11,905 bases of DNA from the NCBI GenBank assembly GCA_947174985.1, contig CAMWLB010000064.1:1-11905 (forward strand), read 5' to 3'. Positions 1-6,042 of this stretch are shown here, in pieces. The translations under genes and the position numbers were made by a program. The stretch comes from an uncultured Lachnospiraceae bacterium (GTDB lineage Bacteria > Bacillota > Clostridia > Lachnospirales > Lachnospiraceae). Position 1 is the stretch's first letter. Every line of letters begins with the position of its first letter. Under the pieces are notes generated by a model. That model worked only from the letters and a program-made list of their open reading frames with translations. It did not search any database and was not told where the DNA came from.

Positions 1-27
1 CTCATATTTATATTTTAAAAGCTCCAA
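1..27 (-). CDS. Start of a gene leaving the left edge (partial, unidentified)
   Basis: Only nine codons are inside the window, reading MELLKYKYE from a TTG start at 27-25, so no function can be given. The case for a real gene is its upstream signal set: AGGAGGG (minus strand, 41-35) lies seven bases before the TTG, and a perfect extended -10 element lies further upstream at 59-67. Another TTG four bases upstream is poorly spaced and its frame runs into a stop after seven codons. It would be transcribed separately from the HAD gene upstream of it. The call rests on signals only, since there is too little protein to judge. Confidence 0.35.
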
Positions 28-58
28 GCAATGTCCCTCCTAAATATGCATTTTAAAA

Positions 59-67
59 ATTATATCA
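59..67 (-). promoter_or_regulatory. Extended -10 promoter for the left-edge gene
   Basis: On the minus strand the sequence reads TGATATAAT, i.e. a TGn extension directly before a consensus TATAAT (59-64). No good -35 element is seen 16-18 bases upstream (TAGAAA at best), which is usual for extended -10 promoters. The surrounding 1-135 region is otherwise AT-rich with no gene or clear hairpin terminator for the HAD gene that ends at 136. Confidence 0.5.
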
Positions 68-135
68 TATCTTTTGGTTTTTTTCTACTTATCCTTTCTA
101 TAATCACAAACATAAAACCCTTTACCGAAAAACAA

Positions 136-786
136 TTACTTCGCCTTAAGAACCGCCGGCAGTTCCCCCAATGAAGGAATACAGGCATACAGTTTTGCCG
201 CAAGCTCCGCGTCCGGCTCTGTCTGGTCGGGCACCATGATGACCTTGATTCCCGCGGCATATGCCGAAAGTACACCGTTTGGAGAATCCTCCACAGCAAA
301 ACAGTCCTTCGGGTCTTCGCCCAGCTTTTCACAGGAATACAGATAGACATCCGGCGCGGGCTTTCCTTTTTCCAGAGAAGCGGCGCTGACAATTTCGTCA
401 AAGTACTCCGCTATGCCAAGCTGTTTGAGCTGCTCTGTGGCGTGCTCCACCGGAGTGGCGGTGGCAACCGCCGTCCTGTATCCGTTTTTTGACAGCCACG
501 AAAGCGCCCGCTCTGCATGAGGCTTCAGTTCTATTCCCACCTCATCCAAATGCTCCTTCATAATCTTTCTGCGGTATTCGCGGACAGCTACATAGTCAAA
601 GGCTTCTCCGAACCACTCTTTTAACAGCGCCGGCGCATATGGGCGTCCCAGACTTCTGAGCAGCAAAGCCTGTTCTTCGCTCATCTGATAGCCGAAGGCA
701 GCAGCAGCCTGCCGCCAGAAAACCTTGAAATATTTCTCTGTATCAATTAAAGTTCCGTCCAAATCAAAAATTACCGTGCCTGCCAT
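136..786 (-). CDS. HAD superfamily (subfamily IA) phosphatase / beta-phosphoglucomutase-like hydrolase
   Basis: A cytoplasmic 216-residue haloacid dehalogenase-type enzyme expected to dephosphorylate, or move phosphate within, a small phosphorylated metabolite through an aspartyl-phosphate intermediate. All four HAD motifs are visible: motif I DLDGT with nucleophile D8 and acid/base D10; motif II around T109 in VATAT; motif III K142 in GKPAPD; motif IV E166-D167 in VEDSPNG. Residues about 16-90 form the helical C1 cap typical of the beta-phosphoglucomutase/phosphoglycolate phosphatase group. Length is normal for that group. The ATG at 786 is preceded by AGGAGA (minus strand, 794-799) at seven bases. 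It lies 39 bases downstream of the VanZ gene on the same strand, so the two are probably co-transcribed. The substrate cannot be read from sequence; members of this family act on sugar phosphates, phosphoglycolate or nucleotides. Confidence 0.93.
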   Translation of the reverse strand: MAGTVIFDLDGTLIDTEKYFKVFWRQAAAAFGYQMSEEQALLLRSLGRPYAPALLKEWFGEAFDYVAVREYRRKIMKEHLDEVGIELKPHAERALSWLSKNGYRTAVATATPVEHATEQLKQLGIAEYFDEIVSAASLEKGKPAPDVYLYSCEKLGEDPKDCFAVEDSPNGVLSAYAAGIKVIMVPDQTEPDAELAAKLYACIPSLGELPAVLKAK

Positions 787-825
787 CGGTTCGTCTCCTG
801 TCTTTGCAAACTGAAAGTTCGGTTT

Positions 826-1359
826 CTAATTCCTCGTTTTCAGAAGATCTAAAATCCAAAATGTAACCGGCTTGAACATAGTATAAAAACCATATCCGAG
901 CACTCCGCCGGTCACATTGGTAATTAAATCCGTGATGTCCGAAGAGCGGAAACCATTGATGAGTGGCTGCAATATTTCAATCCCCAGACTCATCAAGAAA
1001 CAGAAAAATACCGTTCTGCCGAATTTAGCAGTTCTGTTTCCGATTAACGGAAACAGGAAACCAAAAGGTATGGTCATAATAATGTTCAATACTATCTGCC
1101 TTACAAAATCCCCTCTCCCCTTTGAAACATCAATAAAAGGCACCAAATTCATCGGTGTATAGGGATGATTCAGAACAAATGGGATAGATGTTATGACCGG
1201 CATCAAGGTAAAATAAAGCACAAAAGAAAGATATATATACATTAAAGTGTTGGCAAGCAATACATCTTTGCCTTTGCTTTTCCACCTGCCGAAAAAAACA
1301 AAAGCATATAAGAGAGTCAAAGCTGTAAAATCTATCAAATATTTTACCAAGTATTTCAT
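826..1359 (-). CDS. VanZ-like family integral membrane protein
   Basis: A 177-residue membrane protein with about five hydrophobic segments (roughly 8-24, 34-54, 88-107, 114-134, 144-172). The VanZ-family signature is clear: NLVPF at 71-75 in the loop after the second segment, N92 with PFG at 98-100, then IEILQ with E128, and the polar pattern R138-x-x-D141-x-x-D144-x-x-x-N148 before a glycine-rich last helix. The family is named after the teicoplanin-resistance protein of Tn1546, but most chromosomal members have no known role, and no vancomycin-resistance genes are nearby. Two adjacent ATGs exist (1362 and 1359). The GAAGG site at 1366-1370 is only three bases from the first but six from the second, so the second is chosen. 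Its base composition looks more AT-rich than the HAD gene and the oxidoreductase operon beside it. Confidence 0.88.
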   Translation of the reverse strand: MKYLVKYLIDFTALTLLYAFVFFGRWKSKGKDVLLANTLMYIYLSFVLYFTLMPVITSIPFVLNHPYTPMNLVPFIDVSKGRGDFVRQIVLNIIMTIPFGFLFPLIGNRTAKFGRTVFFCFLMSLGIEILQPLINGFRSSDITDLITNVTGGVLGYGFYTMFKPVTFWILDLLKTRN

Positions 1360-1395
1360 CATAAACCTTCTTTCAAATCACGCTTTATCAGTGTA

Positions 1396-1424
1396 ATTAT
1401 AATCTATTTCCAGAGGGTACACAA
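1396..1424 (-). promoter_or_regulatory. Sigma-A-type promoter for the vanZ-HAD transcript
   Basis: Reading the minus strand, a consensus TATAAT (-10, 1396-1401) is preceded after 17 bases by TTGTGT (-35, 1419-1424), about 35 bases upstream of the VanZ start. It sits in the 150-base divergent spacer shared with the plus-strand oxidoreductase operon. No equally convincing promoter for that operon is found in the spacer; TATAAA at 1461-1466 and CTATAG at 1486-1491 are possible -10 elements without a recognisable -35. Confidence 0.6.
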
Positions 1425-1515
1425 CTCCGAAAAAAGGGTAATTCATTTTCTTTTCCTCCGTATAAAGCACAACAAAACCGGCATACTATAGACAACTATG
1501 TAATGGAGGACGCTT

Positions 1516-2607
1516 ATGGAAAATATACTGCCGGTTACCAATGATAACGGATATTTTGAAATACGCCTTGAAAGCATTGGCGGCATGGGCGCCAACCTCT
1601 GCGGCAAAATGCTGGGCGAACTGGGCGCGCTGTACCTTTCCCTGAATGCGTCGAGTTTTTCCAGTTACGGCTCCGAAAAGCGGGGCTCGCCGGTCAAAGC
1701 CTTTGTGCGATGGTGCAGCGCGGACAGGCAGATACGGGTCAACAGCCCCGTTGTCTCGCCTCACATTTTATGCATCTTTCATGAAGGGCTTATGGGCAGG
1801 CTTCCTGTGCTGGACGGTGTAGAGGAAAATACCAAGATTATTTTGAATACGCCACTCTCCCCAGATAAGACAATGCAGAAATATCCTTTTGAAAAGGGAG
1901 AACTTTACTGCATAGACGCCTTAAAGATTGCAATGGAATGTCATTCCCGTATCAATATGGTTCTGCTCGGCGCCATCGCAAAGGCTTCCGGCTTTATCCC
2001 TCTTGACTGTGTGAAAAGCCTGTGTTCGGATACCATAGGCAAAAAATATCCCGACTTGATTGCATCCAATATGAATGGTGTGGAAAAAGGATATGAAATT
2101 CTTTCTGAAGGAATCCCCGTCTCTGCTGATTCCCAAAAAAGCACTTCCTTCGCCTCAAAACAGGCTTTCACGTGGGGTTATGACAACGCGCCTTTGGGCG
2201 GCGTCAATCCCCGCTTCGGCAGCACGGTTTCCAATGATTTGTCCCCCTCCAGAGAGGGCTATATTCCTTTGTTTTTACAGGAAAAATGCATCAACTGCGG
2301 GCTCTGTGATTCCACCTGTCCCGACATGGTATTCCAGTTTCGCGAGGGCAGTATCAACGGCAAACCTGCCATGGTAAACGGCGGACTGGACTATTTTCAC
2401 TGCAAGGGCTGCCTGCGCTGCGTAGCGGTCTGTCCCACAGGCGCTCTTGTCAAGGCTTTGGAAAAAGATTATCCCGAAAAACCGTGGTTTGTCCCCAACA
2501 AGGATTTACTGCCAGATTCTATTCTTTATGAAAAAAACGGTCCAAACGGCTGGATAACCAGTGATTCCTATTTGGACGAAAAGCGCGTGGACGGCGGTAT
2601 TACCTAG
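1516..2607 (+). CDS. 2-oxoacid:ferredoxin oxidoreductase, fused gamma-delta subunit (pyruvate synthase type)
   Basis: A 363-residue electron-transfer subunit of a cytoplasmic, oxygen-sensitive enzyme that oxidatively decarboxylates a 2-oxoacid (pyruvate or a branched-chain 2-oxoacid) with CoA and reduces ferredoxin. Residues about 12-195 are the gamma (catalytic-domain) module, starting with the glycine-rich ESIGGMGANLCG at 19-30. Residues about 245-315 are a delta-type bacterial ferredoxin with two classical four-cysteine motifs: C258, C261, C264, C268-Pro and C296, C299, C302, C306-Pro, enough for two [4Fe-4S] clusters. A linker of about 50 residues joins the modules. In many archaea and Thermotoga these are separate porG and porD genes. 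GGAGG at 1505-1509 lies six bases before the ATG. It is the first gene of the operon, 63 bases before the alpha-beta gene. The substrate is not decided by sequence; pyruvate is the default guess. Confidence 0.88.
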   Translation: MENILPVTNDNGYFEIRLESIGGMGANLCGKMLGELGALYLSLNASSFSSYGSEKRGSPVKAFVRWCSADRQIRVNSPVVSPHILCIFHEGLMGRLPVLDGVEENTKIILNTPLSPDKTMQKYPFEKGELYCIDALKIAMECHSRINMVLLGAIAKASGFIPLDCVKSLCSDTIGKKYPDLIASNMNGVEKGYEILSEGIPVSADSQKSTSFASKQAFTWGYDNAPLGGVNPRFGSTVSNDLSPSREGYIPLFLQEKCINCGLCDSTCPDMVFQFREGSINGKPAMVNGGLDYFHCKGCLRCVAVCPTGALVKALEKDYPEKPWFVPNKDLLPDSILYEKNGPNGWITSDSYLDEKRVDGGIT

Positions 2608-2609
2608 GG

Positions 2610-2629
2610 AAACGCTGATGAAAGCGTTT
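2610..2629 (+). other. Intercistronic hairpin between the two oxidoreductase genes
   Basis: A perfect 7-bp inverted repeat, AAACGCT (2610-2616) and AGCGTTT (2623-2629), with a six-base loop, starts two bases after the stop codon of the gamma-delta gene. It is not followed by a run of T, so it is not an ordinary intrinsic terminator. It may be an mRNA processing or stability element, or have no role. Confidence 0.4.
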
Positions 2630-2670
2630 ATCTGGAAATCTTGAAACAGAGTCATTGCAGGAGGTACGCT

Positions 2671-4899
2671 ATGGAAAAGCAAAAGGTTCTCTACGAAAGC
2701 GGAAATGAACTGGCCGCATACGCTGCCAAACAAATTAATTATCATGTGATGGGCTACTATCCTATCACCCCTTCCACTCAGATAGCGGAAAATCTGGATT
2801 TAATGGGGGCAGAGGGCGAACATGACATTAAACTGATTGCCGCAGAAGGAGAACACAGCGCAGCCGGCATCTGTTACGGCGCTTCCACAGGCGGCGGTCG
2901 AGTATTCAACGCGACCAGTGCCAACGGGCTTTTATACGCCTTGGAACAGTTTCCGGTACAGTCCGGCACCCGTTTTCCCATGGTAATGAACGTAGCATGC
3001 CGCACCGTCTCCGGACCCCTTTGTATCAAAGGTGACCACAGCGACATTATGTATATGCTCAATACCGGCTGGATTATTCTTTTTGCGGACGAGCCGCAGA
3101 CGGTATATGATATGAACCTGCTTGCGCTGAAGCTTGCGGAAGCGGTCAATCTGCCTGTGGCAGTTGCCTTCGACGGCTTTTATACCAGCCACCAGAAGCG
3201 GAAATGCATGGTCTTTGAAAATGACGACACTGTCAAGTCTTATATCGGCGAGAAAAAAGCTGCCGCAGACGTACTGGATTTGGAGCATCCTATCACAGTT
3301 GGCTCTTACATGAACGAGCCTGACGTCTTAAATAACCGCTACCAGCTTCACCTTGCCATGAAACAGGCAAAAGAACTGCTGCCGTCGTTGTTTCAGGAAT
3401 ATAGCGCACTATCCGGCAGAAGCTATTCCTTTCTGAAGGGGTATTTACATGCGGATGCGGATATTCTGCTTTTTCTATTAGGCTCCGCCTACCATACCGC
3501 AATGGAAGCCGTGGACATTCTCAGAAAGGAAGGCATCCGTGCGGGCGTCATTACCCTGCTGGTGCTTCGTCCCTTTCCCTGGGAACTGCTCTCCTCTTTC
3601 TGCCAAAATGCGGCCGTTATTGTCGCCGCAGACCGGCAGGACAGCTATGGCGCGGACGGCGGCAGCCTGTCACTCGAGCTTCGTGCCGCCCTGCAGCGGA
3701 CTTCCTGTCAGGCAAAGGTTATCACCAGAGTCTACGGACTTGGCGGACAGGACTTTTTTGTGGAGGACGCGCTCTGCCTTTTCCGCGAAGGGTTGCAGGA
3801 AAATGCTGCCTCTTTTGATTATCACGGCATCGTAAAAGGCAGTCAGGGAGCCAAACAGCCTGTGTATTTTAAACCACTGTCGGAAACGGATACGATGAAG
3901 CATATTACTACCTGCTCCTATGACGCATCCGCCGGAAAGATGATAGTAAAGGGCGGACAGCTTCGGGAGGCGACCGCTATGCCGAAGCGTCTGGCGCCCG
4001 GACACGGCGCCTGCCCGGGATGTGGAATTCCGGTCAATCTCAATCTTCTGTTGAAAGGCATCGAGGGCAATGTTGTCCTTTTGTTTCAGACCGGCTGCGG
4101 CATGGTAGTAACCACCGCCTACCCCAAGACATCTTTCAAAATCCCTTATCTGCACAATCTGTTCCAGAATGGCGCAGCCACCCTGAGCGGGCTGACAGAG
4201 GTGTTCAGGCAGCGGCAGAAACGGGGCGAATATCCTGAAGGCGAAATTGCCTTTATTATGGTAAGCGGTGACGGCGGCATGGATATCGGCATGGGTTCCG
4301 CCTTGGGAACCGCCCTGCAAAATCACAGACTCATTATTTTTGAGTACGACAACGGCGGTTACATGAACACCGGCTATCAGCTTTCCTATTCCACTCCCAT
4401 GGGGGCAAGAAGCGCAACCTCCCATGTGGGAAGCGCCCAGTACGGCAAGACTTTTTTCCACAAGGACACACCGGAAATTATGGCTGCCACGCATATTCCC
4501 TATGTAGCGTGTGTAGCGGAGAGCAACCCCATGGATTTTATCCGGAAAGCAGCCAAGGCAGCCGCCTATGCCAAAGACTTCGGCACTGCTTACCTCAAAG
4601 CGCTCTCCGCCTGTCCCCTCAACTGGAGCGATTCACCGGATAAAGAAAGGAGTGTAATTGCCGCTGCGGTGGACTGCTGTTATTTTCCACTCTACGAAAT
4701 TGAAAACGGCATCACGACATTGAATTACGACCCCGAAAAAAGCGGTAAGAAGATTCCTGTCACAGACTGGCTTTCTATGATGGGACGAACCCGACACCTT
4801 GCCAAAGAAACTTACCGGGAAATAGCGGAAAAAATACAGACCGAGACAGACCGGCGCTTTGCGCGCCTGCGGGCGCGGTCAGAGAATCCACTGTTATAA
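2671..4899 (+). CDS. 2-oxoacid:ferredoxin oxidoreductase, fused alpha-beta subunit (TPP-binding)
   Basis: A 742-residue catalytic subunit joining alpha and beta, partner of the preceding gamma-delta protein. Alpha domain I (about 1-200) has the diagnostic YPITPST at 30-36, an acidic EGEH at 59-62, and R111 upstream of GDHSD (121-125), where pyruvate:ferredoxin oxidoreductases have their substrate-contacting arginine. Alpha domain II (about 260-385) is the transketolase-C-like domain. The beta part (about 435-700) has the TPP/Mg motif GDGG at 533-536 with DN at 560-561, YMNTGYQ, and TPMGA. Its cluster cysteines are C448, C451, C476 and C648. The ATG at 2671 has AGGAGG at 2659-2664, six bases away; an in-frame TTG at 2641 has no such site. 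The gene order gamma-delta, alpha-beta repeats the porG-porD-porA-porB order of four-subunit enzymes, with the genes fused in pairs. Specificity for pyruvate versus branched-chain 2-oxoacids is unresolved. Confidence 0.9.
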   Translation: MEKQKVLYESGNELAAYAAKQINYHVMGYYPITPSTQIAENLDLMGAEGEHDIKLIAAEGEHSAAGICYGASTGGGRVFNATSANGLLYALEQFPVQSGTRFPMVMNVACRTVSGPLCIKGDHSDIMYMLNTGWIILFADEPQTVYDMNLLALKLAEAVNLPVAVAFDGFYTSHQKRKCMVFENDDTVKSYIGEKKAAADVLDLEHPITVGSYMNEPDVLNNRYQLHLAMKQAKELLPSLFQEYSALSGRSYSFLKGYLHADADILLFLLGSAYHTAMEAVDILRKEGIRAGVITLLVLRPFPWELLSSFCQNAAVIVAADRQDSYGADGGSLSLELRAALQRTSCQAKVITRVYGLGGQDFFVEDALCLFREGLQENAASFDYHGIVKGSQGAKQPVYFKPLSETDTMKHITTCSYDASAGKMIVKGGQLREATAMPKRLAPGHGACPGCGIPVNLNLLLKGIEGNVVLLFQTGCGMVVTTAYPKTSFKIPYLHNLFQNGAATLSGLTEVFRQRQKRGEYPEGEIAFIMVSGDGGMDIGMGSALGTALQNHRLIIFEYDNGGYMNTGYQLSYSTPMGARSATSHVGSAQYGKTFFHKDTPEIMAATHIPYVACVAESNPMDFIRKAAKAAAYAKDFGTAYLKALSACPLNWSDSPDKERSVIAAAVDCCYFPLYEIENGITTLNYDPEKSGKKIPVTDWLSMMGRTRHLAKETYREIAEKIQTETDRRFARLRARSENPLL

Positions 4900-4942
4900 A
4901 AATATGATTACCGCCGCACAGACGGCAGAATGGAGGACAAAA

Positions 4943-5335
4943 ATGGGATGTTACACTTTTTTTGAATGTAAGGACAAGCTCGGCATCTTGGAGGTGATTA
5001 CCGGCTCTAAGGAAGAACTTGCCAAATGTATCGGAAGCAATTTTACGGAGCTCGATCCCTCTCAATCGGAGGGCGCCGGAGAAAAGCATCTGCCCTGCGT
5101 CACGGTAGACGGCAGTCTGGTGACAGTGTCCGTGGGCAGCGTCGCGCACCCTATGAGCGAGGAGCACAGCATCGACTGGATTTATCTGGAAACTATGGAA
5201 GGCAGCCAGTTGAAAAAGCTCACGCCCGACAAAGAACCCAAAGCGGAGTTTGCACTTGCGCCCAATGATAAGCCGGTGGCTGCATACGCATACTGTAACC
5301 TTCACGGCTTTTGGAAAACAGACATCAAATCATAG
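4943..5335 (+). CDS. Superoxide reductase (desulfoferrodoxin family) with degenerate centre I
   Basis: A 130-residue cytoplasmic enzyme that reduces superoxide to hydrogen peroxide without releasing O2, as used by anaerobes. The catalytic centre II ligands are all present: H49, H69, H75, C118 and H121, plus the E47-K48 pair of the EKHxP motif that attracts and protonates superoxide. These match the positions known in two-iron desulfoferrodoxins, except that the Cys/His pair is shifted by two. The N-terminal desulforedoxin domain (1-37) is kept in length but only C9 and C29 of its four expected cysteines (9, 12, 28, 29) remain; 12 and 28 are lysines. The rubredoxin-like centre I is therefore probably absent, as in class III enzymes such as the Treponema protein. 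GGAGG at 4932-4936 is six bases before the ATG. It lies 43 bases after the alpha-beta gene and 17 before rubrerythrin. Confidence 0.92.
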   Translation: MGCYTFFECKDKLGILEVITGSKEELAKCIGSNFTELDPSQSEGAGEKHLPCVTVDGSLVTVSVGSVAHPMSEEHSIDWIYLETMEGSQLKKLTPDKEPKAEFALAPNDKPVAAYAYCNLHGFWKTDIKS

Positions 5336-5352
5336 CAAAAAGGAGAATTTAT

Positions 5353-5970
5353 ATGGCGACAGATTTTAGAAACAGCGAAACCAAAGACAATTTGATGCGG
5401 GCTTTTGCCGGAGAAAGTCAGGCAAGAAACCGTTATACTATTTCTGCTTCACAGGCCAAAAAACAGAACTTATATGTGGTTTCCGCCGTATTTCGTTTCA
5501 CCGCAGACCAGGAAAAAGAACATGCTTCTATTTTTTACAATCACTTGAGCAGCTTAAGCGGCGAAAACATTCAAATCGACGGCGCATACCCAATTGATAT
5601 CAGTCAGGACACAGCAAAGCTTCTCAGGCTTGCCCAGCACAACGAGTACGAGGAGCATGACGACGTATATAAGAAATTTGCACAGGTTGCAAAGGAGGAA
5701 GGCTTTCCCGGTGTTGCCGCTTCCTTCCAGCTGATTGCGGAAATCGAAAAAACACACGGCGACCGGTTTGGCCTCTTTGCAGATTTGTTGGAGCAGGATA
5801 AGCTTTTCGTTTCCGATGTGGAAACTGCATGGATGTGTCTCGAATGTGGACATATTTACCGCGGTACCTCGGTTCCCGAGTTCTGCCCTGTATGCCACCA
5901 CGACCGAGGGTACTTCATCCGTCTGGAGCTCGCTCCCTATACCGGCGTGAACCTGCACTTTGCAAAGTAG
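5353..5970 (+). CDS. rbr: Rubrerythrin (NADH/rubredoxin-linked peroxidase)
   Basis: A 205-residue cytoplasmic peroxidase that reduces hydrogen peroxide to water; it can consume the product of the superoxide reductase encoded just upstream. The ferritin-like four-helix domain (about 1-147) carries the di-iron ligands: E21 in GESQARNRY, E54-x-x-H57, E98 and E101, and E132-x-x-H135. The C-terminal rubredoxin domain (about 158-195) has C162-x-x-C165 and C178-x-x-C181 for one iron. Domain order and length are those of classical rubrerythrin. The ATG at 5353 is preceded by AAGGAGA ending at 5346, the best site; an upstream in-frame ATG at 5311 would overlap the superoxide reductase gene and has no site. 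It is the last gene of the operon, followed by a strong terminator. Confidence 0.96.
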   Translation: MATDFRNSETKDNLMRAFAGESQARNRYTISASQAKKQNLYVVSAVFRFTADQEKEHASIFYNHLSSLSGENIQIDGAYPIDISQDTAKLLRLAQHNEYEEHDDVYKKFAQVAKEEGFPGVAASFQLIAEIEKTHGDRFGLFADLLEQDKLFVSDVETAWMCLECGHIYRGTSVPEFCPVCHHDRGYFIRLELAPYTGVNLHFAK

Positions 5971-5990
5971 AAGCGTATTCCGGATATTAC

Positions 5991-6030
5991 AAAAGGCGTC
6001 CCCATTTTTATGAGGACGCCTCTTCTCGTT
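5991..6030. terminator. Bidirectional intrinsic terminator between convergent operons
   Basis: A perfect 8-bp stem, AGGCGTCC (5994-6001) with GGACGCCT (6014-6021), has a 12-base loop. On the plus strand it is followed by a T-rich stretch (TCTTCTCGTT), ending the rubrerythrin operon. On the minus strand the stem is followed by TTTT (complement of 5991-5994), so it can also end the foldase transcript, whose stop codon is at 6043-6045. Confidence 0.85.
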
Positions 6031-6042
6031 CGTTTTCGTAAT

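Noticed and set aside
826..1359. Glycopeptide-resistance determinant
   Set aside because: The gene is VanZ-like only; no vanH, vanA, vanX, vanR or vanS genes or transposon ends are in the window, and VanZ-fold proteins are common in chromosomes with no link to resistance.
1396..1410. PerR/Fur-like operator in the spacer upstream of the oxygen-defence operon
   Set aside because: TTATAAT is present, but the other half of a PerR box is not (two of seven matches). The hexamer is better explained as the -10 of the vanZ promoter.
3670..4494. A 274-codon open frame on the minus strand, antisense to the alpha-beta oxidoreductase gene
   Set aside because: The plus strand has a clear, motif-rich enzyme over the whole stretch. 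The antisense translation shows no recognisable domain and is rich in Gly/His/Arg as expected from the complement of a GC-biased gene.
4859..4942. Longer N-terminus for the superoxide reductase
   Set aside because: It would overlap the end of the alpha-beta gene. The ATG at 4943 has a GGAGG at ideal spacing and gives ligand numbering matching the family.
4775..5305. A 176-codon minus-strand open frame across the superoxide reductase gene
   Set aside because: It overlaps two well-supported plus-strand genes and has no ribosome binding site or protein family features.
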